Source: an uncultured Oscillospiraceae bacterium (lineage in GTDB: Bacteria > Bacillota > Clostridia > Oscillospirales > Oscillospiraceae). Taken from it: DNA of 38,021 bases. Each line of letters opens with the position of its first letter. The first letter of the stretch is position 1. Location: contig CAJLCG010000010.1 in NCBI GenBank assembly GCA_905205085.1, forward strand, positions 1 to 38,021. The letters are read 5' to 3'. Of the stretch, positions 23,154 through 31,800 are shown piece by piece. The notes under the pieces were generated by a model. The model made no database searches. It saw only the letters and a program-made list of their open reading frames with translations, and was not told where the DNA came from. The translations under genes were made by a program, and so were the position numbers.

Positions 23154-24707
23154 TTAAACTTTCGCCGTGTCCCGCACGGTGTCGCGGATGATATAGCCCA
23201 TGATACTCTCTTGGGTGGCGTCGGCCGCATTTACCTCAGCCAGCAGGCGGCCCTCGTTCATGACGTAGATTCGGTCACACATACCCAGCAGCTCAGGCAG
23301 CTCGGAGGAGATCATCACCACCGATTTGCCCCGGCTGACCATGTCGTTGATAAGGCAGTAGATATCGTACTTGGCGCCCACGTCGATGCCGCGGGTGGGC
23401 TCATCCAAAATCAGCACGTCGGGCTCAGTGAACATCCACTTGCCCAGCAGCGCCTTCTGCTGGTTGCCGCCGGACAGGTTGCCGATGTGCTGCTCAATGG
23501 TGGGTGTCTTGGTTCCCATTTCATTTTTCATATCCTCGGCCACCTTGACCTCCTTGTCCCGGTCGATGATGCCGCCGGAGCACACCTTGTCCAGCCGGGC
23601 CAGGGTGGTGTTGAAGCGGATGGTCTCGCCCAGAATGAGGCCGTTGGTCTTTCGGTCTTCGGTGACGTAGGCCAGCTTGTGGCGGATGGCGTCCTCGGTA
23701 TTTTTCAGGTTGACCTTCTTGCCGTTGAGGTAGACCTCGCCGGAGATGCCGGTGCCGTAGCTGCGGCCGAAGATGGACATGGCCAGCTCGGTGCGTCCGG
23801 CGCCCTGCAGGCCGGAGAAACCAACCACTTCGCCCTTGTGGACATGGAAGGAGACGTGGTCGTCCACGACCCGCTCGGGATACAGGGGGTGGTGTACCGT
23901 CCAGTTCTTGACCTCAAAGCTGATTTCAGGCTGCACCTTGTGATCCCGCTTGGGATAGCGGTCCTCCATGGAGCGGCCCACCATGCCCTTGATGATGCGG
24001 TCCTCGCTGAACTCGTCCACGCCCTTGACCAGGGTCTCGATGGTGGAGCCGTCGCGGATGATGGTGGCCTTGTCGGCGCAGTAGATGATCTCGTTGAGCT
24101 TGTGGGTGATAATAATGGAGGTCAGGCCCTCCTTCTTAAACGCAATGAGCAGGTCCAGCAGCATCTTGGCGTCCTCGTCGTTGAGGGAGGAGGTAGGCTC
24201 GTCCAGGATGAGCAGCTTTACCTTCTTGGAGAAGGCCTTGGCGATTTCCACCAGCTGCTGCTTGCCGGTACCGATGTCCTTGACCAGGGTCTGGGCCGAC
24301 TCATTGAGTCCCACCTGCTTCATGTGGCGCTCGGCCTCATAATAGGTCTTGTTCCAGTCGATGACCCCCATTTTGTTGCGGATCTCGTTGCCCAGGAACA
24401 TATTTTCGCCGATGGAGAGCAGAGGAATCAGGGCCAGCTCCTGGTGAATGATGACAATGCCCAGCGCTTCGCTGTCCTTCTGGGTTTTAAACTGGCACAG
24501 CTTGCCTTCGTAATAGATTTCACCGGTGTAGCTTCCCGCGGGGTAGGTGCCGGACAGCACGTTCATCAAGGTGGACTTGCCCGCGCCGTTTTCACCGATA
24601 AGGGCGTGGATCTCGCCGGGTTCCACCTGGAGGTTCACGTTGTCCAATGCCTTGACGCCGGGGAACTCCTTGGTGATGTTTTTCATCTCCAAAATGTACT
24701 GTGACAA
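23154..24707 (-). CDS. mmsA: Multiple-monosaccharide ABC transporter ATPase (MmsA/GguA-like)
   Basis: A 517-residue tandem ATPase. The start is a TTG (24705-24707) nine bases after AGGAGG; it is favoured because the resulting MSQYILEM matches the N-terminus of the family. Domain 1 has Walker [10 protein letters not shown] (about 38-46), [14 protein letters not shown] as a degenerate signature, and Walker [12 protein letters not shown]. Domain 2 has a degenerate A site ([11 protein letters not shown]), signature [15 protein letters not shown] and [19 protein letters not shown]. This asymmetry is typical of the ribose/galactoside (CUT2) class. It powers import of monosaccharides bound by ChvE. 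Confidence 0.93.
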   Translation of the reverse strand: MSQYILEMKNITKEFPGVKALDNVNLQVEPGEIHALIGENGAGKSTLMNVLSGTYPAGSYTGEIYYEGKLCQFKTQKDSEALGIVIIHQELALIPLLSIGENMFLGNEIRNKMGVIDWNKTYYEAERHMKQVGLNESAQTLVKDIGTGKQQLVEIAKAFSKKVKLLILDEPTSSLNDEDAKMLLDLLIAFKKEGLTSIIITHKLNEIIYCADKATIIRDGSTIETLVKGVDEFSEDRIIKGMVGRSMEDRYPKRDHKVQPEISFEVKNWTVHHPLYPERVVDDHVSFHVHKGEVVGFSGLQGAGRTELAMSIFGRSYGTGISGEVYLNGKKVNLKNTEDAIRHKLAYVTEDRKTNGLILGETIRFNTTLARLDKVCSGGIIDRDKEVKVAEDMKNEMGTKTPTIEQHIGNLSGGNQQKALLGKWMFTEPDVLILDEPTRGIDVGAKYDIYCLINDMVSRGKSVVMISSELPELLGMCDRIYVMNEGRLLAEVNAADATQESIMGYIIRDTVRDTAKV

Positions 24708-24744
24708 AGGGGATGGCCTCCTTTCAGCCTTGGGTATTCAGAGT

Positions 24745-24777
24745 ACAATGGGCGGGGCAGAAGGCCCCGCCCATTGT
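24745..24777 (-). other. Intercistronic hairpin between chvE and mmsA
   Basis: ACAATGGGCGGGGC (24745-24758) pairs perfectly with GCCCCGCCCATTGT (24764-24777) around a 5-base loop, but no U-tract follows on the minus strand. It probably protects the 3' end of the chvE message and lowers expression of the membrane genes relative to the binding protein. Confidence 0.65.
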
Positions 24778-24813
24778 CTAACAGTTCGGCAGTGTTTTGA
24801 TTCAGATTCCAGT

Positions 24814-25977
24814 TCAGGCAGCGGGGTGCAGGTAACCGTCGGCGTCCTGAGTGTAGTAACCGGTGTCAACCAGCTTCTCCACCATGTTGTCCTTGGTAAC
24901 CACGTCGGGAACCAGCAGGAAGGAGGGGCAGTTGTGACCGTCGGAGGTGAAGTAGGACTCGGTGTCGTAGGCACAGTCAAACTCCCAGCCGGCGTTCTCG
25001 ATCAGGCTGCCGTCCACGGTCTCGCCGTTGAGGATGGCCTTGCCCAGATCCAGGGTGACCACGGCCTCGTTGGCCACGGCCTTGTACACGGTCATGGACT
25101 GCTTGCCGTCCACGATATTCTTCAGGTTGGCCTCGTCGCCGTCCTGGCCGGTGATGATAGGCTGGTTGGAGCCGGTGTAGTCAGACTCGATGGCCTGGGC
25201 AACACCCAGAGCGGTGGAGTCGTTGGAGCACAGCCAGGCGTCGACCTGGGTGCCGTCGGCGTAGTAGGAAGCCAGCACGTTCTGGGCACGGTCCAGAGCG
25301 GTGGAGGTGTCCCACTTATCGGTCGCTACGGCGTCAAAGTCGGTCTGGCCGGAGACAACTTTCAGCTTGCCGGAGTCGATGTAGGGCTGGAGCACGTCCA
25401 TGGCGCCCTGGAAGAAGTAGCCGGCGTTGTTGTCGGCGGGGTCACCGGCGGTGAGCTCAATGTTGAAGGGACCCTCGGCGTTGTCCAGATCCAGGGTGTC
25501 CACAATGTACTGGCCCTGCAGGGTACCAACGGTGTAGTTATCGAAGGACACGTAGTAGGACACGTTGTCGTTCATGATCAGACGGTCATAGGCGATAACG
25601 GGGATGCCAGCCTCGCCGGCCTCGTTCATCACGGTGTTCAGGGCCTCGCCGTCGATGGCGGCCACCACCAGCAGGTCCACGCCCTCAGCGATCATGTTCT
25701 GGATGTCGCTGACCTGACGGTTGGTATCGTTGTCGGAGTAAGTAATGATGGTCTCATAGCCGGCACTCTTGAACTGCTCATCCAGGTAAGAGCCGTCACG
25801 GTTCCACCGCTCCAGGGACTGGGTGGGCATGGACAGGCCGACCTTCTTGGTATCGCCGGAGTCGGAACCGGAACCAGAGCCGGAACCGGAGCCGGAAGCA
25901 TTGCCGCCGCTGGAGCAGGAAGCCAGAGACAGGGCCATAGCCGCGGACAGAGCAAGAGCCAGGATACGCTTTTTCAT
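24814..25977 (-). CDS. chvE: Monosaccharide-binding lipoprotein (ChvE-like)
   Basis: 387 residues from ATG 25975-25977, behind AAGGAG. A lipoprotein signal peptide ends at L-A-S-C (Cys21), followed by a flexible Gly/Ser linker (about 22-43). The periplasmic-binding fold starts with VGLSMPTQSLERWNRDG, where the S-x-E/A-R-W stretch is a ChvE/MmsB-type signature. Later motifs are VAAIDGEALNTVMNEA, GIPVIAYDRLI and ITGQDGDEANLKNI. ChvE relatives bind several aldoses (galactose, glucose, arabinose, xylose). As the first gene of the operon, directly after a strong promoter, it should be the most abundant product. Confidence 0.92.
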   Translation of the reverse strand: MKKRILALALSAAMALSLASCSSGGNASGSGSGSGSGSDSGDTKKVGLSMPTQSLERWNRDGSYLDEQFKSAGYETIITYSDNDTNRQVSDIQNMIAEGVDLLVVAAIDGEALNTVMNEAGEAGIPVIAYDRLIMNDNVSYYVSFDNYTVGTLQGQYIVDTLDLDNAEGPFNIELTAGDPADNNAGYFFQGAMDVLQPYIDSGKLKVVSGQTDFDAVATDKWDTSTALDRAQNVLASYYADGTQVDAWLCSNDSTALGVAQAIESDYTGSNQPIITGQDGDEANLKNIVDGKQSMTVYKAVANEAVVTLDLGKAILNGETVDGSLIENAGWEFDCAYDTESYFTSDGHNCPSFLLVPDVVTKDNMVEKLVDTGYYTQDADGYLHPAA

Positions 25978-26080
25978 TTCAATCGCTCCTTCTTTGTTTT
26001 GAAGTGGTGCCGCCATGATGTTGACGGCTTCCGAAGTTAGAGAAAGAACTTTTGTAAAAATCCTTTCTCTTTCTGTCCAT

Positions 26081-26110
26081 AGAATACAACAAAACAAATT
26101 CGGATGTCAA
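26081..26110 (-). promoter_or_regulatory. Promoter of the chvE sugar operon
   Basis: Consensus TTGACA (26110-26105), 18 bases, TATTCT (26086-26081) on the minus strand. It gives a leader of about 95 bases. Confidence 0.8.
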
Positions 26111-26124
26111 CAGGATTTTTCGCA

Positions 26125-26154
26125 AATTTGTACATTTAGCGCCTTGTACAAATT
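26125..26154. promoter_or_regulatory. Inverted repeat upstream of the chvE promoter
   Basis: Perfect 10-bp arms AATTTGTACA (26125-26134) and TGTACAAATT (26145-26154) are separated by 10 bases and lie just upstream of the -35. A smaller palindrome, TTGAATCATTCAA (26153-26165), abuts it. This is a likely binding site for the ROK regulator encoded next door or for a catabolite activator. Confidence 0.55.
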
Positions 26155-26189
26155 GAATCATTCAACTTTGAACAGTTTGACAAGAAAAG

Positions 26190-26215
26190 TTTCGCCGCCC
26201 CGGAGGGCGGCGAAA
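26190..26215 (-). terminator. Terminator of the ROK regulator gene
   Basis: TTTCGCCGCCC (26190-26200), loop CGGA, GGGCGGCGAAA (26205-26215). On the minus strand it is followed by CTTTTCTT. Confidence 0.7.
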
Positions 26216-26218
26216 TCA

Positions 26219-27352
26219 TTAAAGCTGATTGACAAACTCGTAAAGGAAGCGGGTAGCTGCACCAATACAAATAGAGCGGCTGTAACTGGGGCAGAAGGTA
26301 AAGAAGTCAGTCTGATCGGACAGGGGGTCCAGCTCCCGGATCAGCTTTCCCAGCTGACTGCGGTAGGGGGGCAGATACTGGGACACCGATCCTCCGATCA
26401 TCACCGTGCAGTCCAAAATGGTGTGGATGGTGGTGACTGCGGTGGCCAGATCCTCCAGATAGCTCTTCCACAAAGCCTGATAGGAGGGCTCGCCCTGCTC
26501 CAGACGCTGGAAGAATACCTCCAGAGTGATGTCCAGGTCGTCAGAGAGACGGGCCGCGGAGCAGTAGGCTTCCAGACAACCCTGCCGGCCGCACTCACAG
26601 CGGCGGCCTCCAGGGTGCAGGCACATGTGTCCAAACTCGGCGGCCCGGTGGCTGACCCCGTCGTACAGCTGCCCGCCCACCAGGAAGGCCCCGCCCACAC
26701 CCCGGCTCAGGGAGAGGTAGGCCATGCTCTGCTGGTCGGTGCGGTTCCACCACTCTCCAAATCCGCCGCAGTTGGCGTCGTTGTCCAGGAGGGTGGGGTA
26801 GGGAATGGGGCTGGTAAAACGGCAGGGCGTAGAGGTATGCACCCCGATGGTGGGGGCATATTCGATGGTGCTCTGGTCCGGGCCGATAATGCCCGGCAGG
26901 GTCAGCCCTACCCCCAGCAGCTTATCCCGGTCCAGGTAGTTGGCGTCCAAAAAGGCCTCGATCAGCTGGGCCAGGCGATTCCCGTACTCTACCGTGTTGG
27001 AAAAGGGCAGGATGATCTTCTGATAGGCCACGGTCTCCTGGCGCAGGTTGACCGCCACCAGCCGCAGATCCCCTCCAGTCAGCTCCGCCCCCAGGGCAAA
27101 GCGGGCGTTGGGCAGGGGCGCAATCAGCCGGGGCCGCCGCCCGCCGGTGGAGTCGGTGGTGGCTGAGCGGTCAATGAGCCCCATCTCCGCCAATTCATTC
27201 AAATTTTGAGAAAGGGTAGGCAGACTCATGGACAGGCGAAAGGCCAGTTCCTGCTTGGTGACAGGCTCCCAGAGCGTGATCAGGTGGCGATAGACACGAT
27301 TTCGGTTCTGCTTGCGCACCTCTACGGTGGACAGCGGTCTGTGGGCGCACAT
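26219..27352 (-). CDS. ROK-family transcriptional regulator (XylR-like)
   Basis: 377 residues; ATG 27350-27352 follows GGGGGAG. An N-terminal winged helix-turn-helix (about 15-70; VTKQELAFRLSMSLPTLSQNLNELAEMGLI) precedes a ROK sugar-kinase-like domain. The zinc motif is present: A-A-E-F-G-H-M-C-L-H-P-G-G-R-R-C-E-C-G, then G-C-L-E-A-Y-C. The domain order is that of XylR and NagC repressors. It is encoded upstream of, and on the same strand as, the sugar importer operon and most likely controls it, with the imported sugar as effector. Its own promoter has a palindrome just downstream. Confidence 0.9.
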   Translation of the reverse strand: MCAHRPLSTVEVRKQNRNRVYRHLITLWEPVTKQELAFRLSMSLPTLSQNLNELAEMGLIDRSATTDSTGGRRPRLIAPLPNARFALGAELTGGDLRLVAVNLRQETVAYQKIILPFSNTVEYGNRLAQLIEAFLDANYLDRDKLLGVGLTLPGIIGPDQSTIEYAPTIGVHTSTPCRFTSPIPYPTLLDNDANCGGFGEWWNRTDQQSMAYLSLSRGVGGAFLVGGQLYDGVSHRAAEFGHMCLHPGGRRCECGRQGCLEAYCSAARLSDDLDITLEVFFQRLEQGEPSYQALWKSYLEDLATAVTTIHTILDCTVMIGGSVSQYLPPYRSQLGKLIRELDPLSDQTDFFTFCPSYSRSICIGAATRFLYEFVNQL

Positions 27353-27366
27353 CGTCGCTCCCCCTA

Positions 27367-27415
27367 ACTTTTATAAAAGTGGTTTCATTATAGCACATCT
27401 CCTTCTCCATTGTAA
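27367..27415 (-). promoter_or_regulatory. Promoter and candidate operator of the ROK regulator gene
   Basis: On the minus strand TTACAA (27415-27410), 17 bases, TATAAT (27392-27387) with TGC before it. Immediately after, across the expected start, lies the perfect 14-bp palindrome ACTTTTATAAAAGT (27367-27380), a possible operator. Confidence 0.6.
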
Positions 27416-27425
27416 ACGGGGAAAC

Positions 27426-27456
27426 AAAAAAAAGCGGCCCAACGGGCCGCTTTTTT
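27426..27456. terminator. Terminator after the SLH gene
   Basis: A-run, GCGGCCC, loop AAC, GGGCCGC, T-run: symmetric, usable in both directions. It ends the peptidase-SLH operon on the minus strand. Confidence 0.85.
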
Positions 27457-27501
27457 GTTGCATGAACCTATTATTTTGTGTTTTTTCCACAATTTTACGG
27501 G

Positions 27502-28851
27502 TTAGCCCAGCGCCTTGGAGAAGGCAGTCAGAATGACCGCCGCCTGGGCGCGGGTGGTGGAGCCGCCGGGGGCCAGCATATCGGCGGATACGCCGCTGAA
27601 CAGGCCCTGGGCCACAGCCCAGCTCATGGGCTCCTTGGCATAGGCGCTCAGGTCATCCACATCCGCGAAGATGGACAGGTCGGCCCGGCCGCTGTCCAGC
27701 TTGCCCTGGAGGCGGGCATACTGGTAGAGGATGGCGGCCATCTGCTCCCGGGTGATGGTATCGTTGGGCCGGAAGCTGCCGTCGGTATAGCCGGAAACCA
27801 CACCGTTGGCACTGGCCCAAGCCACGCCGTCCGCGTACCACTGGCCCGGGGCCACGTCGGTAAAGGAGGCGCTGCCTGCGGCAGGGCTGCCCGCCAGGCG
27901 GTAGAGGATGGTAACCAGCATTCCCCGGCTGGTGGGCAGGTCAGGGGAGAAGGTGCCCTCGCCGGTGCCGCTCATCAGGCCGTGCTCATAGGCATACCGC
28001 ACCCCCTCGTAGTACCAGGTGCCCTGGGCCACGTCGTCAAAGGGGAAGTCGGGCTCGGTCTCCTGGGGAGCAAAGAGGGCAGTGACCGCAACGGCGGCGG
28101 CGGGCATGGTAAAGGTGTATTTGCCATTGCCCTTATCCGCCAGAGACAGCTTCTTGCCCGCGGAGGTGGTGACGGTGAGAGCGCTCAGCTCATAACCGGC
28201 ATTGGGGGCGGCGTTGAGGGTGATTACCTCGCCCTGCTCCGCCCGAGCCGCGCTGGCAGTTACCTTGCCGCCGGTGGAGGTGCGGATGGTGATGGCGTAG
28301 GTGGTCTGATCCTCAGTGCCGTCAGAACCGTCGCCGTCTCCTCCCTCGGTGGGGGGAGTGGGCTCGTCCGGCTCCTGGGTACCGCCGGAATTGCCGCTGT
28401 CCTCCACATCCACCGCGGGATAGACGGTCTCGGCGCTGCTGTCGTTAAGCACCTTCAGGTCGGAGGCCTGCTCCACGGTAAAGCGGGCGCCGTCCGAGGA
28501 GAGCACGCCCAGGGTGAGGCTGCCCTCGTCGGGCAGGGTACCGGTCTTGGCAGTGACATAGATGGTCACATTCTGGCCATGCTGCTTATAGGTGGTATAC
28601 ACGCCGGAGCGGTCTGCCAGAGCGCTGTCCGCTGTAAAGGTGTAGTCGGCGTCGGCGGAAAGGGTCAGAGTGATCTGAAGGCTCTGGCAGTCAGCGGGCA
28701 GAGCAGTCAGACCCACAGTCTGGTTGGCGGCCGCCTCTTGGCTGGACACCGTCAGCTGGGGCCCCTGAGCCGCCGCCGCGGCACAGGGGATCAGCAGGCC
28801 CATGGTCAGTGCCAGGGCACAGATCAGGCTGAAAATTCGATTTCGTTTCAC
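27502..28851 (-). CDS. SLH-domain surface protein with Ig/cohesin-like N-terminal domain
   Basis: A 449-residue secreted protein from GTG 28849-28851 (AAAGGAG seven bases upstream). Signal peptide about 1-28. Residues 32-138 form an all-beta domain (LQITLTLSADADYTF...NVTIYVTAKTG...GSLTLGVLS...LKVL). Its strand pattern recalls cohesins or related adhesion folds; this is tentative. A Pro/Gly/Asp linker (150-182) leads to a bacterial repeat domain (185-260; Flg_new type). Three SLH domains follow (about 269-320, 329-385, 393-449; e.g. FTDVAPGQWYADGVAWASANGVVSGYTDGSF) and should bind secondary cell-wall polymers. The ribosome-binding site overlaps the stop region of the peptidase gene ahead of it. 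Confidence 0.85.
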   Translation of the reverse strand: MKRNRIFSLICALALTMGLLIPCAAAAAQGPQLTVSSQEAAANQTVGLTALPADCQSLQITLTLSADADYTFTADSALADRSGVYTTYKQHGQNVTIYVTAKTGTLPDEGSLTLGVLSSDGARFTVEQASDLKVLNDSSAETVYPAVDVEDSGNSGGTQEPDEPTPPTEGGDGDGSDGTEDQTTYAITIRTSTGGKVTASAARAEQGEVITLNAAPNAGYELSALTVTTSAGKKLSLADKGNGKYTFTMPAAAVAVTALFAPQETEPDFPFDDVAQGTWYYEGVRYAYEHGLMSGTGEGTFSPDLPTSRGMLVTILYRLAGSPAAGSASFTDVAPGQWYADGVAWASANGVVSGYTDGSFRPNDTITREQMAAILYQYARLQGKLDSGRADLSIFADVDDLSAYAKEPMSWAVAQGLFSGVSADMLAPGGSTTRAQAAVILTAFSKALG

Positions 28852-28863
28852 ACGCGTTCTCCT

Positions 28864-31800
28864 TTAATTCTCTGCGCTTCCAGTCAGCTCGATAGAGGGC
28901 AGGTCGTCCTCCGAGGGGAAGCTGAGCCACAGGGTCTCACTGGTGATGCGCCCGCCCTGGTTGGTGTTGGGCACGTCGGTGCGGTAGAAGTTGACCCGGA
29001 TCTCCAGGGGATAGTCGTCGGTGACGCCGCTCTGGGCGTTGAGCTCCTTTTCCTTCTCCAGATCGGGCACGAAGAGGAAGAAGCCGTCGCTGGTGTCGCT
29101 CACCGCCCCGTCCTCCGGGATCTCGGCAAAGAGCAGGCCGTAGCCGTTCATGGCGCGGGTGATGGTGGTGACGCCGTTGGCCTCGTCGGCCTCGCTGGTG
29201 GTGTTGTACACCGCCTCCACCGACACGTAGTTGTAGGTGGGATCGCCCCGGTAGGTGCCCAGGATGACCAGGGTACCGGCGGGGATGACCTCATCCTCTC
29301 TATCGCCGTACTGGAAGTTGTCCTTCAGTACGCCTACCGCGGCCCCCTCATAGAAGTCCACCCGGTCGCCGGGGTAGTCCAGCAGCTCCACCTGAGCACT
29401 CTCGGGGATGCCAGTGATCTTTACCACAGCGGCGTCATAGGTCCAGATACGGGTATCGTCGGGCTTTGCGCCGGGCTTGGTGAAATAGGCCACCAGGTTG
29501 TCGGACAGCTCGCCGGTCTTGGTGTCGGTCCAGTCGGCCCCGGCGCTGGCCTTCACCTGTACGGTGTAGCTGCCGGACAGGCCGGTGCCGGTCACCTTGA
29601 TGCCGGTCACAGGCACAGAAGCGCCGTTCTTCATGGTGATGGTGACGGTGTCGCCATCGTGCTCCAGGGTGTACAGGTCATCGGAGATGGTCTTGTCATA
29701 GGCCACCCGGACCTCGTTGGCCTTGGCCTCAGCGCCCAGGTTGCCCAGCTTGTCCACGGGCACCACGGAGTAGGTGTAGGTGCGGTTGTTGGCGGCGCCC
29801 AGATTGTCGGTATAGGTGCTGCCGGTGGTGAAGGCGATGGCCACGCCGTTGCGGCGGATCTCATAGCCCAGGATCTTGCTGGCGTCGGTGTGCTGGATGG
29901 TCAGGGTCACCTGGGACTCCTCCACAGAGGCAGTCACGGTGGCGCTGCCGTTGGCGGCGCTGCCGCTGCCCAGCCGGTAGGTACGGGAGGCGTCGTTCAG
30001 ATACCAGATGGCGCGGGTCTCAGGCTGGTAGTCGTCCAGGATGCTCTTCACCCCGTCGCTGAGGGTCACGCCCCAGCGGGTGAAGAACTCGGTGAGATCC
30101 CGGTCCGCCACCTGGGAGGCGATGAGGGCCACCCGCTCGTCGGTGGTGTAGCCGCTGTACGCGCCCGACTTCCACAGCTTGAAGAACTGGTTGTAGAAGG
30201 CCAGGGGCTGGGAGGCGTTGTCATAGGCCAGGTGGAGCTGCCAGTACATACCCAGCTGCACAAACACATTGTTGGCGGTGCCGGGGCGTCCCTGGGCCAC
30301 CTTGTTGAAGATGTCCGCCCAGCGGCCATCCTCGGTGAGGCGGGTATTCAGGGACATGGAGCTGCCGTCCCAGGCCTGGAGAGCCAGGGAGTAGATGTTG
30401 TTGGTGATCTCCGCCTTGCCCAGCTTGTCCATGTTGTGGCCGATCTCGTGGGCGATGCCCCAGCCGAACAGTCCGTTGGCGCTGCCCGCTCCGGTGACGG
30501 AGGTGGGCTTGCCCTGGACCAGAGCAGAGGTGGAGCCGTACTCCACGCCGATGTGGTTGCCGGCGGCATACATGAAGGCGCCGGCGAACATGCGCATGTA
30601 GCGGATGTTCTGGCGGGTAGTCATGGGATACTGGTAGCCGGACAGGGCAGTGCTGGAATCGATAATGCCCTGGACCTGGTTGGCCACAAAGAGCTCCTCT
30701 TCCCAGGCCAGCACATTCTGATACATGGCCTCCACCATAGCGCTCTCATCGTTGCCCACACCCTTCAGTCCGGCCAGGACCTGGTCGGCGGGCAGGGACA
30801 GCAGCACGCTGGGGGTGGAAATTTCGGTGGCGTTGCGCACGTCAGTCTTGTAGTTTGCGCCGGTCAGGCCGGAGACATAGGCCTCCAGCTCCTGGACATA
30901 GGCGCGGATGGCGTCCTTTCGGGCGCTTTCCCCCATGGAATACCAGTTGGACAGCTCCAGCACCGGCATCTCCCAGGCGTTAGACAGCACCCGGACCTGG
31001 AGCTTGATGTCCTCAGGGTTGCTGCCTGCGTAGGTCAGATAGAGCATGCCGCCCCGGGTATCGGAGAGGCTGCCGATCTTCTGGACAGTAATGTAGTTGC
31101 GGCCGTTCTTCAGGGCCACAGGGGTACCCTTCCACACGCCGGACTCGCCGTAGTACTGGGTGGGCACCACATAGACGGTGGCGTCGTCGGGAAGCTCTGC
31201 GTAGATGGCCACGGTGGCGCCCGCCCGGGCCGTGATGCCCAGGGGCTGCAGGTCGCTGGCGGTCTGTCCGGCCGCCTGATCTTCCGAGGCGGAGCCGCTG
31301 CGGCTCTGGAAGTCGTTCTTCACCAGACCCAGAGCGTCCTCGTCCTGGTCCAGCAGAGCCTGGGCCAGGTTCAGCTCATCGTTGAGCTGGGTCAGATTCA
31401 GATAGAAGCTGCTCAGAGCGCTCAGGCGGTTCTTCAGGTCGGTGATCTGCTCCTGCTTCACCGTGCTCTTGAGCTGGGTGAAGGTGCCGTCGGTAAAGAG
31501 GTCGGCAATGCCGCTGACCAGATTCTCACTGTCATAGAAGGCAATCTCCGACACACTCACTCGGGGGCCGCCGGCCTTCTCGCCCAGAGCCACGGTGACA
31601 CTCTTGACCCCCTTGGTCTCGGGGAAGGAGAGGATGTAGTAGTTGCTGCCGGTGACATTGACGCCGTCCCGGTAATAGGTGGCCAGCACCTGGCCGTCCT
31701 CTCCCTTCAGCGTAACGGTGTAGTTGGCAATGCGGTTTTTATAGGTAGCATCCAGATAGGGCACTACCAGCAGGTAGTTCATATCGTGGGTGGTACGGAA

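Noticed and set aside
27411..27426. CcpA cre site TGTAAACGGGGAAACA between the SLH and ROK genes
   Set aside because: Spacing and symmetry do not fit the 14-bp cre consensus; it is explained by the -35 of the ROK promoter and the terminator's A-tract.
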